Assembly: GCF_012271785.1 (NCBI RefSeq)
Contig: NZ_JAAWVT010000001.1
Location: 1 to 64,000, forward strand
DNA from: Paeniglutamicibacter terrestris
GTDB taxonomy: Bacteria; Actinomycetota; Actinomycetes; Actinomycetales; Micrococcaceae
DNA: 64,000 nucleotides
Direction of reading: 5' to 3'
Shown: positions 46,646-55,781 of the stretch, piece by piece
How positions within the stretch are numbered: the first letter of the stretch is position 1
Layout of the letters: each line of letters begins with the position of its first letter
Translations under genes and position numbers: made by a program
The notes under the pieces: generated by a model
What the model was told of the DNA's origin: nothing
The model's input: only the letters and a program-made list of their open reading frames with translations
Databases searched by the model: none

Positions 46646-46815
46646 TGAAGCACTGTTCTTTTACGTGTAACGGCGATTATTTCCGCGACAATGCCCAACA
46701 CAATCAAGACCCATCCCAGGATCCCCAAATCCGAGAACGTGACGACAAGAGCACCGGAAACGACCAGAGCAATGGACAATATCAAGGCCACCTGCGACGT
46801 TCTACTAATACTCAT
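46642..46815 (-). CDS. Small two-span membrane protein
   Basis: 57 residues, MSISRTSQVALILSIALVVS... to ...TRKRTVLQ, with two hydrophobic segments (about 8-27 and 32-50) and a basic C-terminal tail (TRKRT). GGTGGGG lies just upstream of the ATG. The sequence DLGILGWVLIVLGIVAEIIAVTRKR resembles the small DUF6458-like or phage-holin-like hydrophobic proteins of actinobacteria, but I cannot name the family. It overlaps the decayed hydrolase by the GTGA junction. Too short for most gene finders. Confidence 0.6.
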   Translation of the reverse strand: MSISRTSQVALILSIALVVSGALVVTFSDLGILGWVLIVLGIVAEIIAVTRKRTVLQ

Positions 46816-46947
46816 ATCCCCACCCTACAAGTCACCGACTGATGGACGTTGCCCCCCACGTATTGTCTTTGTACCCGATTCGCATAAGGAGTCACTCGTG
46901 CGCTCCAACCGAACAGCCAGCCGAGCCGGGCGCCAGAACTATCATCG

Positions 46948-47358
46948 TCAGTTGATGATTTCACCGCGCTCGTCGGCGCGGAGCTCCGCCAGGCGCTCTT
47001 TCCAGGCCTGCAGCGCCTCGGTCGTCTGTCGTGGCCAATCAGTAACCTCGCCAACAATCCTGAGCGGGGTTCTGCTGCGGTAAGAGCGGGTGGGGTTGCC
47101 AGGAAACTTCTTGTCGGTCACGTTCGGGTCATTCTCGAACGTGCCGGTCGGCTCAACCACGTAGACCCGAGGGGCGCCGTCACCCTGCGCGAGTTCTGCG
47201 GCGAGTCCAGCACCGTTCGGAAGCGCGGTGAAATAGATATGGTTCATCACGATCTCCGGACGATAATTCGAGCGAAAGCCCGCTTCAAGGAGCTCCCCTT
47301 CCCGGAGATCGGCTTTTGTGCCGTGAAAAAACGGTCCTTCATCCAAGATTTGCCTCAC
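46948..47358 (-). CDS. arr: NAD(+)-rifampin ADP-ribosyltransferase
   Basis: 136-residue Arr protein, close to the usual size of about 140. It shows the family blocks GPFFHGTKADLREGELLEAGFRSNYRPE, NHIYFTALPNGAGLAAELA, YVVEPTGTFENDPNVTDKKFPGNPTRSYRSRTPLRIVGEVTDW. Arr enzymes transfer ADP-ribose from NAD to rifamycins and inactivate them. The key region around HGT and the FPGNPTxSYR block are intact. The start is a GTG at 47358; an in-frame stop lies just upstream, so the N-terminus is a few residues shorter than some homologues. It sits in the accessory block next to decayed genes. Confidence 0.88.
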   Translation of the reverse strand: MRQILDEGPFFHGTKADLREGELLEAGFRSNYRPEIVMNHIYFTALPNGAGLAAELAQGDGAPRVYVVEPTGTFENDPNVTDKKFPGNPTRSYRSRTPLRIVGEVTDWPRQTTEALQAWKERLAELRADERGEIIN

Positions 47359-47904
47359 AGCGACAGTCTAGGCAGACACCATTCCCGAGAACAAGGCGGT
47401 AAATCCGACCAGCTCGGATGCAGTGCGCACACAGAAGAAGTGGCTGTTGGCGTTCCCCCATCTATGTAACACCCAATCCTGTGGCCATCTATGAGATTGG
47501 CCCGCTACGACTTGCGAGCGGGAAAAATTTTTGAGCCAACGACAACGTGACGGGACACGGCGAATCGAGGAAGCGCCCGTAACCGATAGTGCACAGTAAC
47601 CGGCGGGCCGGTAACCACTCGCTCTCCGGTTTTGGCTGCTCCCTCCCCTGATCGCAGTAACACGTGCTGTCCTGCCGCGAATCAAGAATGAAGAAACATG
47701 TCGATGGTCTCAGCCCAACCGACATGAAACGCAATAGATCACGATGGATTGACCGGTCAACATGTCGTCATATTTCCTCACATGCCACGGCGTGACTTCA
47801 CCGTAGCGGCGCCCTATCCCCCGACCGCAAACTATTGAAGTCCCCCGGAATTCCGAGCCACACGGAGCCGCCACACGAAAGGTGCCAAACGGCACCACGC
47901 CAGC
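47359..47904. other. Non-coding gap before the methionine importer
   Basis: No convincing gene in 546 bases; minus-strand frames here lack family features. A perfect 12-bp palindrome TTGACCGGTCAA lies at 47749-47760 and could be an operator for metNIQ. I see no SAM-riboswitch-like structure. Confidence 0.45.
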
Positions 47905-48966
47905 ATGAGAGCCGACCGCATGATCAGCCTGAAGAACCTCACCAAGGTCTACGGACATGGAGAACAGTCCCTCACCGTCTTGGACAACTTGGACGTCGAC
48001 GTCGCAAACGGCGAAATTCTTGCCATCGTCGGCCCCTCGGGCGCGGGCAAATCAACGCTCGCCCAGTGCATCAACCTCTTGGAACGCCCGACCTCGGGTC
48101 AGGTGATCGTCAACGGTGAGGACCTAGCGCAGTTACCCGAACGCAAATTGCGTGTAGCCCGACGCCGCATCGGCACGGTGTTTCAGTCGGCGAGTTTGCT
48201 CTCCCGCCGCACAGCCGCCGAGAACATCGCCCTACCGCTGCAGTATCTGGGCGTCACCCCGGCAGAAACCAAGGCGCGGGTCGGCGAACTGCTTGAACGC
48301 GTGGGGCTCTCGCACCGCGCAAACCATTACCCCTTTGAGCTCTCCGGTGGGCAGCTGCAGCGGGTGGGCATTGCCCGGGCACTAGCCCTGCGACCGGCAG
48401 TCTTGCTCTCCGATGAAGCCACATCGGGCCTCGACCCCGAAACCACCCGATCCGTCGTCTCGCTACTGCGCCAGCTACGTGACGATCTGGATCTGGCGGT
48501 GGTGTTCATTACTCACGAAATGGATACGGTGCTGCACGTTGCCGACTCCGCCGCGCGTTTGGAAAACGGTCGGATCACCGAACAAGGATCGTTGGTGGAC
48601 CTGCTTACCGACCACGACTCGGCTCTGGGACGCGCCCTGCAACCTCACCTCTCGCCGGCCGAACCCGAAGCAGGCTCAAGCCTCTGGCATGTCACCTACG
48701 ACTCGCGAAAAGTACCCAGCGATTGGCTCCAGCTGGTCTCGGCCGAGTTGGGAGAACCGGTAGCCCTGCTGGCCGCCACCATCCAGAGCATTGACGGGAC
48801 CAGCACCGGCAACGCCACGGTCGGACTCCGTGCCCCTGCGCACCTGGCCACCGCCGCCTTCGCCCGCCATGGGCTGCGGGCGATCCCGGGGGAACTCGCA
48901 ATCGCGAACGCCGCGCTTGATCACTCGTCCGATACCCGAGCCACTGAGGATCTCCAATGGGCATAA
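47905..48966 (+). CDS. metN: Methionine ABC transporter ATP-binding protein
   Basis: 353-residue ABC ATPase. It has Walker A GPSGAGKST, signature ELSGGQLQRVGIARAL, Walker B VLLSDEATSGLDPE and switch His FITHEMD, then a C-terminal NIL-type regulatory domain (about 255-345) that in MetN homologues senses methionine and inhibits uptake. An internal start at 47920 (MISLKNLTKVYG) is possible. It overlaps metI by ten bases. With metI and metQ it makes a complete MetNIQ importer for D- and L-methionine. Confidence 0.9.
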   Translation: MRADRMISLKNLTKVYGHGEQSLTVLDNLDVDVANGEILAIVGPSGAGKSTLAQCINLLERPTSGQVIVNGEDLAQLPERKLRVARRRIGTVFQSASLLSRRTAAENIALPLQYLGVTPAETKARVGELLERVGLSHRANHYPFELSGGQLQRVGIARALALRPAVLLSDEATSGLDPETTRSVVSLLRQLRDDLDLAVVFITHEMDTVLHVADSAARLENGRITEQGSLVDLLTDHDSALGRALQPHLSPAEPEAGSSLWHVTYDSRKVPSDWLQLVSAELGEPVALLAATIQSIDGTSTGNATVGLRAPAHLATAAFARHGLRAIPGELAIANAALDHSSDTRATEDLQWA

Positions 48967-49676
48967 ACATTTCCTCGGCAGTCCAGGTTCACGCGCTGTC
49001 CGATACCGCGCTGGCCGAGTTGCCGTCACTTCTGGTTCCGGCGCTCGGCGAGACACTTGCGATGGTCGGCATCGTGATGCTCATTGTCATCGTGGTGGGA
49101 ACCCCGATCGCCGTGGCGTTGCACAATATGGCTCCGGGCGGACTCTTCGAACGCCAAGGCACTTATTCGGTGCTCAGCTGGATCGTGAACATCGGCCGCT
49201 CACTGCCGTTCCTGGTTCTGATGGCGGCGATTGTCCCGTTCACCCGCTTCATCACCGGCACCAACATTGGCATTGCGGCAGCAGTCGTTCCCATGTCATT
49301 GGCTGGCATCCCCTTCTTCGCTCGGTTGGTGGAGAACTGTTTGCGCGATGTCCCGCTCTCGGTCACCGCCGCGGCGCGTGCCTCGGGCGGTTCGCCCCTG
49401 CAAATCATTCGCACGGCCCAGCTTGGTGAGGCAGTTCCAGCGATTCTGGGCGGGCTGACCATCAATACCATCGCGATGATCGAGTACTCGGCCATCGCTG
49501 GAACCATCGGCGCCGGTGGCATCGGCTACGTCGCCGTCACCTACGGTTACCAGCGCTTTGACAACACCGTCATGCTGGCCACCGTCATCCTGCTGATTCT
49601 CATGGTCACGATCGTTCAGCTCACCGGAGATGCCTTGGTGCGGGCAGCCACCCCGCATCTCAGCCGCCGCAAATAA
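48957..49676 (+). CDS. metI: Methionine ABC transporter permease
   Basis: 239-residue permease with five segments. MetI motifs include ALGETLAMVGIVMLIVIVVGTPIAVAL, NIGRSLPFLVLMAAIVPFTR and the coupling loop AARASGGSPLQIIRTAQLGEAVPAILGG. A clear GAGGA site precedes the ATG, inside the 3' end of metN. An 84-base C-rich spacer separates it from metQ. Confidence 0.9.
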   Translation: MGINISSAVQVHALSDTALAELPSLLVPALGETLAMVGIVMLIVIVVGTPIAVALHNMAPGGLFERQGTYSVLSWIVNIGRSLPFLVLMAAIVPFTRFITGTNIGIAAAVVPMSLAGIPFFARLVENCLRDVPLSVTAAARASGGSPLQIIRTAQLGEAVPAILGGLTINTIAMIEYSAIAGTIGAGGIGYVAVTYGYQRFDNTVMLATVILLILMVTIVQLTGDALVRAATPHLSRRK

Positions 49677-49760
49677 TCCCAGCACCATCTCACCACGCAC
49701 CTCACCAGCACCACGCACCACCGACACTCGCACCCGTTCACTCGAAAGGTCCATACCCTC
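49677..49760 (+). other. C-rich, G-poor spacer between metI and metQ
   Basis: Repeated CACCA/CACGCAC runs give a long transcript stretch rich in C and poor in G, as in Rho-binding (rut) sites. Possible function: polarity between metI and metQ. The metQ ribosome site (GAAAGG) lies at the right end. Confidence 0.4.
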
Positions 49761-50675
49761 ATGAGCACCACCGATACGAAGACTGCCCCCAGCCCCGATG
49801 ACCACGGCTTCACCATCAGTAAGAAAAAGAAATGGCCATGGGCCGTGGGAGCCGTTGCCGTGACGGCTGCCATCATCGCTACGGTGGCCATCAACGCCGG
49901 CTCCGGGACAAAATCGCCGAACAATGTTGCCGGCGCAACGCTGACCGTGGTCACTGCCGAAGGCAACCACGCCGAGCAGGCCTTGGTGAACTTTGTCGCC
50001 GAGGAAGTCGCCCCGAAATATGGCATCAAGGTTGCCTTCAAGGGTCTGGCCGACTCGACCACCTTGAACCGCGCCGTATCCACCGGCGAGGTCGCAGGAA
50101 CCATTTACCAGCACAAATTGTGGCTCTCTCAGGTTCTCGAGGCCAATCCGGACTTCAAACTCACAGCCGCTGTTCCCGTCTTCCGCTGGGGCTTTGGCAT
50201 CTGGAGCGAGAAGTACAAGACCGTTGAGGAAATTCCGAACGGGGCCACCATTTCGCTGTACTCGGATCCGGCGAACGAGGCACAAGGTTTGTGGTTGCTC
50301 GAGCGCGCTGGTCTGATCAAGCTGGCCGACGGCGTGGATAAGTGGAAGTCGACTCAGAAGGATATCGCCGAAAACCCGAAGAACATCAAGTTCAAGCTGC
50401 TCGACTTCGCTGCCCAGTCCCGCTCCCTTCCTGACTTGGATGCCACGGTTGGCTACACCGAGTACTACGTGGCAGCCAAGGTTCCGCTGGAACAGCAGAT
50501 TTATGCACCGGCAGCACCGGACGAGTTTGCCGGCCAGCTGACCATCGGCAGCGAATTCCAGGACACCGAGAATGTGAAGAACCTTGTTAAGGCCTTCCAA
50601 GATCCGGCGGTTCAGGAATTCCTGCGCACCGACCCGGCCGTCAAGGATTTACTGATTCCCATCGACGCCAAGTAG
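49761..50675 (+). CDS. metQ: Methionine ABC transporter substrate-binding protein
   Basis: 304-residue NlpA/MetQ family binder. The mature part shows VVTAEGNHAEQALVNFVAEEVAPKYGIKV, SLYSDPANEAQGLWLLERAGLI and LPDLDATVGYTEYYVAAKVPLEQQIYAP. Unlike most MetQ proteins there is no lipobox. It begins with about 27 charged residues (MSTTDTKTAPSPDDHGFTISKKKK), then one hydrophobic segment (WPWAVGAVAVTAAIIATVAI) with no Cys, so it is likely held by an N-terminal membrane anchor. A strong terminator follows. Confidence 0.88.
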   Translation: MSTTDTKTAPSPDDHGFTISKKKKWPWAVGAVAVTAAIIATVAINAGSGTKSPNNVAGATLTVVTAEGNHAEQALVNFVAEEVAPKYGIKVAFKGLADSTTLNRAVSTGEVAGTIYQHKLWLSQVLEANPDFKLTAAVPVFRWGFGIWSEKYKTVEEIPNGATISLYSDPANEAQGLWLLERAGLIKLADGVDKWKSTQKDIAENPKNIKFKLLDFAAQSRSLPDLDATVGYTEYYVAAKVPLEQQIYAPAAPDEFAGQLTIGSEFQDTENVKNLVKAFQDPAVQEFLRTDPAVKDLLIPIDAK

Positions 50676-50692
50676 GACTTCGCGGCACTTAA

Positions 50693-50740
50693 CAGAACCC
50701 CCGTGGTCACCGGATTCAACCGGCGACCACGGGGGTTCTG
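50693..50740. terminator. Strong terminator between metQ and doxX
   Basis: CAGAACCCCCGTGGTC pairs perfectly with GACCACGGGGGTTCTG, with further CCGG/CCGG pairing in the loop. It lies between convergent genes and is followed on the plus strand by TGTGTTTCGC, so it may serve both directions. Confidence 0.8.
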
Positions 50741-50758
50741 TGTGTTTCGCTGTGGCGA

Positions 50759-51187
50759 CTAGGCGGCGATGCGGCCCGGAATGAAGCGGTCCACAGAGAG
50801 GCGACCGGCACCGAGCAGTGCAACAACTGCAGCACCGGCGGCCAGAGCCAATACCAGCTCAAAGCCGCCGACCTCAACGAAGACACCGGCCGAGGCATGG
50901 ACCAGGAAGAGCGCGCCAAGCATGTTTGCGGTGAGCAGGACGGCAAAGATGCGGGTGAGAACACCGAGGATTAGGGCGATACCACCAACGATTTCGAGTG
51001 TTGCCACTACCGGTGCCACCAGAGAGGCCGCCGGAACACCCATCTGGCCGAAGGCGGCCACGGTGCCGTCGAGGGTGAACTGGAAGTACTTCTGCCAGCC
51101 GTGGGCGGCAAAGAGGAAACCGATGACTACGCGCAGGATTGTCTGGGCGGCGGTGAGTAATGAGGCGTTTTTTGCTGCAGTGTCCAT
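50759..51187 (-). CDS. DoxX-family membrane protein
   Basis: 142-residue membrane protein with four segments, starting ASLLTAAQTILRVVIGFLFAAHGWQKYF. The next block, VATLEIVGGIALILGVLTRIFAVLLTANMLGALFLVH, is the DoxX core. DoxX proteins occur in redox and membrane-associated complexes, but their function is mostly unknown. A good AAGGA site precedes the ATG. It is a single-gene unit. Confidence 0.85.
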   Translation of the reverse strand: MDTAAKNASLLTAAQTILRVVIGFLFAAHGWQKYFQFTLDGTVAAFGQMGVPAASLVAPVVATLEIVGGIALILGVLTRIFAVLLTANMLGALFLVHASAGVFVEVGGFELVLALAAGAAVVALLGAGRLSVDRFIPGRIAA

Positions 51188-51453
51188 GAGAATTCCTTAA
51201 GAGCTATGTCGTCGCAACCAGATTCCGGGGAATGGCTCTGGCACGGCGGCGGGGAATCATCCCGTCCGCTGGTTCCTAATAACCATGCCACATATTTTGT
51301 TGAAACTTCAAGCGAAGGAAGTGATGTTGCTCCTTAGTGCTCGTCGATGCTCTTCATGCGAGCCATCTTTTGGCAATGAGAACTCGGCCTCATCTTCGTC
51401 GAAGAGGACCTCGATGGAGGAACTTCGCTGGTTAAGCAGGCACTATTGTCGAC

Positions 51454-52251
51454 ATGTCTTCCCGCTCCACACCGCTTCGCCTTTTTGCCGCGCTCTTCTG
51501 CCTTGTCCTAGTTTCGGGATGCGCTGCCCCCTTGAGCGAAAGGTGGCAGGGATACCCATTAGGTGCCTCGCCTGACAACGTAACAGATCAAGCCATCGCG
51601 TCGCCGACGGAGCAGAAAGACCCCATCCCCGACTGCAGTCAGGTCAAATGCGTTGCCCTGACCTTTGATGATGGACCGGGCACTTACACCGAATCGCTGC
51701 TGTCGATACTTGATCGGTACAACGCCAAAGTCACCTTTTTCCTCATCGGGAAAAGCGTCATAAAGTTTCCTCACATAGCTAAGGAAGAACTGACCGAGGG
51801 ACATGAAATCGGCAACCACACCTGGTCTCACCAAAGCTTGAGCCAAGTTTCCACGTCCAGAGCAGAAACCGAACTGCAAAAAGCGGATGCGGCAATCAAG
51901 GAGGCCACGGGTGAGAACCCCACGTTGATTCGCCCACCGTATGGTGAGATTCCGGAAAGCCTGAAGGAATCGCTCAAGACTCCGATGGCACTGTGGAGCG
52001 TCGACACCATGGATTGGAAGACTCGCAACACCAAAAAGACGATCAAGGCCGCAGAATCAATCACCCCTGGCTCGATCGTCTTGATGCACGACATCCACAA
52101 GTCAACCGTCGACGCCATGCCGAAGATTCTGGCCGACCTAGCCGCCCAGGGATATCACTTCGTCACCGTCAGCCAACTTATTGGCGATCCCACATCTGGC
52201 GTCGCTTACGGAACCGGCCAGCACCCCGACTCGCAGCAAAAGTTGCAGTAA
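51454..52251 (+). CDS. Polysaccharide deacetylase lipoprotein
   Basis: 265-residue NodB-type carbohydrate esterase 4. A lipoprotein signal is present (LRLFAALFCLVLVSGCAAP; lipobox VSGC), so it acts outside the membrane on cell-wall or surface polysaccharide. Motifs: LTFDDGPGTYTESLL (about 69-83, catalytic Asp and metal Asp), GNHTWSHQ (H122, H126) and RPPYGEIP. Later motifs (WSVDTMDWK; IVLMHDIH) are intact. Peptidoglycan N-acetylglucosamine is the likely substrate but not proven. A single-gene unit. Confidence 0.88.
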   Translation: MSSRSTPLRLFAALFCLVLVSGCAAPLSERWQGYPLGASPDNVTDQAIASPTEQKDPIPDCSQVKCVALTFDDGPGTYTESLLSILDRYNAKVTFFLIGKSVIKFPHIAKEELTEGHEIGNHTWSHQSLSQVSTSRAETELQKADAAIKEATGENPTLIRPPYGEIPESLKESLKTPMALWSVDTMDWKTRNTKKTIKAAESITPGSIVLMHDIHKSTVDAMPKILADLAAQGYHFVTVSQLIGDPTSGVAYGTGQHPDSQQKLQ

Positions 52252-52365
52252 GGGACAAGCCAATCGTGCGTATTATGAGATCTTTTCCAGCTCCGATGAT
52301 TGAGCACCAATTCAAATCAGTACGACGGCGCACAGTGGAAACACCTATTGCACACCGGTGCTGCG

Positions 52366-52830
52366 TCAGAGAGATTTTTTCATCTTTGTCGTCACGGTCT
52401 CATAGCCCATGGATTCATAGAGTCCCTTGGCCGCGTGATTAAATCCAAAGACACTGAGGCCAAGAGTGCTCGCACCTTGGGAACGCGCATAGGCCTCCGC
52501 TAGATCCATGGTTGCCCGGCCCCATCCCTTGCCTCGGTGCTGCGCATCTATGACGATGTCCCAGACCCACCATGAACGCGGGTCTTCGGAGCTGTCGGTT
52601 CCGACCCAGAGATAACCGACGCTAGCTCCCTCGTCTACGACATCAAACACGGCGTTATCCATAGTCGGTGCGTCCTCGGGAAACGCTGCTTCGAGACTCT
52701 CGTGCGCACGGCGGTGCGCTTCAAATGGGGTTTCGCCAGTAGCCACAAGATCGGCTTCGTACTCCTGGCAGCTTCGTTTGAGCCATACAGGAAATTGTTG
52801 GGAACTAATGGGGATGAGCTTAACGGTCAT
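52366..52830 (-). CDS. GNAT-family acetyltransferase
   Basis: 154 residues from the ATG at 52830; an upstream extension to 52899 is Ala/Val-rich and unlike the family. The acetyl-CoA site is VWDIVIDAQHRGKGWGRATMDLAEAYARSQG (about 93-123), followed by LGLSVFGFNHAAKGLYESMGYETV, the usual strand-turn-helix ending. Substrate unknown. No operon partner is clear. Confidence 0.82.
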   Translation of the reverse strand: MTVKLIPISSQQFPVWLKRSCQEYEADLVATGETPFEAHRRAHESLEAAFPEDAPTMDNAVFDVVDEGASVGYLWVGTDSSEDPRSWWVWDIVIDAQHRGKGWGRATMDLAEAYARSQGASTLGLSVFGFNHAAKGLYESMGYETVTTKMKKSL

Positions 52831-52962
52831 CTGCTCAGTCTGACATTGCGCCGCAGCGGCAACTAATACCACCAGTGCCTGCGCCACACTCCACCTCACC
52901 TAAGAGCGTTGATAGCTTCGCTGTCTTCATGGCCACCTCACCTCCACCACGCACAATGAGAA

Positions 52963-53013
52963 ATGGCCACAACATCACCGAAGAAACCTTCTCTTCGGCA
53001 ATGCTGCGGCCAT
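52963..53013 (-). terminator. Terminator hairpin of the glutamine-type ABC operon
   Basis: An imperfect outer ATGGCC/GGCCAT stem with an inner CGAAGA/TCTTCG stem. It lies 12 bases after the ATPase stop on the minus strand. The U tract is weak. Confidence 0.55.
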
Positions 53014-53024
53014 AACTGGTGGCG

Positions 53025-53783
53025 CTAGAGAACCTTGGAGAGGAACTCCTGGGTGCGCTCCTGCTGCGGGTTGCCAAACAGCTCGGCCGGCGGGCCGGAT
53101 TCGCAGACCACACCGCCATCCATGAAGATCACCCGGTCACCGATTTCCTTGGCGAAGCCCATTTCGTGCGTCACCAAAACCATGGTCATGCCCGAGGCCG
53201 CCAGGTCACGAATAACCTGAAGCACCTCGCCAACCATTTCCGGGTCAAGGGCGCTGGTGGCCTCGTCAAAGAGCATGATGCCCGGGTTCATGGCTAGCGC
53301 CCGGGCAATAGCCACACGCTGCTTCTGACCGCCGGAGAGCGACGCCGGACGGGCGTCGGCCTTCTCCTTCAAACCGACGCGCTCAAGGAGCGTCAGCGCC
53401 TGTTCCCGGGCCTCGGCCTTGGTAGCCTTCTTCAGCTCGACGGGAGCCAGCATGATGTTCTCCGCCACCGACATGTGCGGGAAGAGGTTGAAGTGCTGGA
53501 AGACCATACCCACGTGGCGACGAACTTCGTTGATGTCAACCTTCGGATCGGTCACGTCAAAGCCGTCGACGACCACGTGGCCAGCGGAGATTTCCTCGAG
53601 CTTGTTCAGGCAGCGTAGCAGCGTGGACTTGCCGGAACCCGAGGGACCGATCACACAGACAACTTCGCCTTCACTGATCTCAACGTCAATGCCCTTGAGA
53701 ACCTCGTTGGTTCCGAAGGACTTGCGCAGCCCCTTGACGGTGATCTTTGCTGGCTTTTTCGTTTCAACTGGTGATGCGCTCAC
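53025..53783 (-). CDS. Amino-acid ABC transporter ATP-binding protein (GlnQ type)
   Basis: 252-residue ABC ATPase with Walker [11 protein letters not shown]-loop [11 protein letters not shown], signature [16 protein letters not shown], Walker [15 protein letters not shown] and LVTHEMGFA. It overlaps the binding protein-permease fusion gene by four bases (ATGA) and forms with it a two-gene importer. It is a paralogue of the ATPase at 11311, with a different operon layout. Confidence 0.92.
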   Translation of the reverse strand: MSASPVETKKPAKITVKGLRKSFGTNEVLKGIDVEISEGEVVCVIGPSGSGKSTLLRCLNKLEEISAGHVVVDGFDVTDPKVDINEVRRHVGMVFQHFNLFPHMSVAENIMLAPVELKKATKAEAREQALTLLERVGLKEKADARPASLSGGQKQRVAIARALAMNPGIMLFDEATSALDPEMVGEVLQVIRDLAASGMTMVLVTHEMGFAKEIGDRVIFMDGGVVCESGPPAELFGNPQQERTQEFLSKVL

Positions 53784-55249
53784 TTGTTGAACCTCCTGTC
53801 GACGTAGTTTGCCAGCTTGGTCAAGGCCATGATGGCAACGAAGTAAATGACGCCCACGATGAGCAGGGTCTCGGTGATACGGAAGTTTGCGGCGTAGATC
53901 TGCTGGCCCTGGTAAAGCAGCTCAGTGAATCCGATAGCCAGCAGCAAGGAGGAATCCTTGAGCATGATGATCAGCTGGTTGATCAGCGAAGGAGTCATCA
54001 TCTTAAAGGCCTGCGGGACAACAACCTTCTGCATGGATTTGCCGTAACCCAGGCCCAGGGAGCGCGAGGCTTCCAGCTGTCCGGGATCCACCGACTGAAT
54101 CGCTCCACGAACGATCTCCGCTACATAGGCACCGGAGTTCAGCGACAGCGTCAACACGCCAGCTACCCAGATGCTCATCGGCAGACCCGTCAACTGCGGA
54201 ACACCGAAGTAGAACAGGAAGGCCCAGAGCAGCAGCGGTGTGCCACGGAAGATGTTCACAAACGTGGTGGAAATTCCGCGCACCACGATGTTATTGGAGA
54301 GTTTCATGAACCCTGCCAGCAGACCCAGAACCATCGCCACAGCGAAGGAAATTGCCGTCACCAGGATCGTGTGTCCCAGACCGTTCATCAACGCGGGGAT
54401 CGAATTGCCCAGTCGTTCCCAGAAGTTGCTCGGGACAGCAGAAGCCGGATCGGCAAGGTACTTATCTAAAATCTTGTCGTATTCGCCGTTGGCCTTCAGC
54501 TTGGCCAGACCGTCATTAAACGCCGCCAGCAGGGCAGGATTCTGGCCCTTGTTCACGGCGAATCCATATGAACCGCCCGGAACCTTCTCGGTCACCGTGG
54601 TCAGCCCGTTGTTTTGCGAAACTCCGTAGGCGAGCACCGGGTAGTCATCGAATACCGCTACGGCGGAACCCGACTTCACAGATTCGGCCATGGTGGCCGA
54701 CTGGTCAAGGGACTTGACCGTGAAGCCGTATTTGGCGGCAATCGATTTGGCGTAGGTTTCACCTTCCGAGCCGGTCTTGGCAACCACGGTCTTGCCCGCT
54801 AGGTCCTCATAACCCTTGATGGAGTCATCCGTCTTGGCGATGGCCATCTGGACACCCGACTCAAAGTACGGTTCGGAGAAATCGTAGATGGCTTTGCGAT
54901 CATCGGTGATCGACATGCCAGCGATGACACCGTCAACCTGATTAGAGCTCAGGGCAGCCAGTGCCGCGCTGAACCCCAGAGACTTGATATCAACGCTGAA
55001 GCCTTGGTCCTTGGCGATGGCCTGCAGCAGATCCATATCAATACCAACGAGCTCGCCGTTAGCCCTGAACTCGAAGGGAGCGAAGGTGGTATCTGTGCCG
55101 ATGACGAAGTTTTTGCCTTCGACGTTACTGTCTGAGGGCTGGGCCATTGCGGCGCCCGCGCCGCCGAGCAGCACAAACACACCAGCCAGCCCGGCAATCA
55201 CCGCCCGAAGCAAGGCCCTTGGGGCCCGTGTCTTTCTGGACTCTGTCAA
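53780..55249 (-). CDS. Fused amino-acid binding protein and permease
   Basis: 489 residues. A signal or anchor segment ([24 protein letters not shown]) is followed by a family-3 binding domain (about 42-268: [49 protein letters not shown]), then a permease domain (about 285-489) with the coupling loop [30 protein letters not shown]. Binding and channel functions are in one chain, as in some Gram-positive glutamine importers. There is no lipobox Cys, consistent with tethering through the permease. The downstream ATPase completes the system. Confidence 0.9.
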   Translation of the reverse strand: MTESRKTRAPRALLRAVIAGLAGVFVLLGGAGAAMAQPSDSNVEGKNFVIGTDTTFAPFEFRANGELVGIDMDLLQAIAKDQGFSVDIKSLGFSAALAALSSNQVDGVIAGMSITDDRKAIYDFSEPYFESGVQMAIAKTDDSIKGYEDLAGKTVVAKTGSEGETYAKSIAAKYGFTVKSLDQSATMAESVKSGSAVAVFDDYPVLAYGVSQNNGLTTVTEKVPGGSYGFAVNKGQNPALLAAFNDGLAKLKANGEYDKILDKYLADPASAVPSNFWERLGNSIPALMNGLGHTILVTAISFAVAMVLGLLAGFMKLSNNIVVRGISTTFVNIFRGTPLLLWAFLFYFGVPQLTGLPMSIWVAGVLTLSLNSGAYVAEIVRGAIQSVDPGQLEASRSLGLGYGKSMQKVVVPQAFKMMTPSLINQLIIMLKDSSLLLAIGFTELLYQGQQIYAANFRITETLLIVGVIYFVAIMALTKLANYVDRRFNK

Positions 55250-55781
55250 GGGTCGTTCATCTCCTTAGTGTGGGATCCGCCCACGTCCTGTGGCGGTGTT
55301 ACAACGCTTCATAGCCTAGAGGCTCAGGCGTGGCGGCGATAGCATCTGACATGGCAGATCATGCGCTATCGCTTAGAGACCTTATCGCAGGGCTGAATCC
55401 ACCTCCAACCTCCTGATAGCTCACAGCGCTTGGTACACCCGATCCATGACCCCAACAGGGGCTGAGAAGCCCCCTAATGGCTGCCCCACACAACACCAAC
55501 CGACCGAAGATCTCGGGGTTGCCGGAGCGCGGACCGCGGCACTTCAAAGACCTTGGATCCTCACCGGCGTTTGCCCTATTCACCGGTAGCGTGTCTGCAC
55601 ATCCGGCGAGCGCGAGCCGTGGTTATCCCGTGCCTATCCCGGCTGCCCAGTCATGGAGGGGTAGCTCGAGCGCGGTGAACTAATCGGTGGGCAGCATCGC
55701 CTAGGCGCGGAGATCAATTGGTGCTGGGGCAAGGATCGCGGGGGCTGGTGTTCACCGGGCCGTTGATTTCTGGTCGCCGAG
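55250..55781. other. Non-coding gap before phoD
   Basis: No supported gene. It holds a small GGGGCT/AGCCCC hairpin (55458-55473) and one GTTCACCGGGC element at 55750-55760, 22 bases before the phoD start, which matches a single PHO-box repeat unit without a clear second unit. Confidence 0.45.

Noticed and set aside
47359-47904. SAM or T-box riboswitch before metNIQ
   Set aside because: No recognisable conserved core or paired helices; only a short palindrome is visible.
49296-50600. 434-codon frame opposite metI and metQ
   Set aside because: Shadow of two clear transporter genes on the other strand.
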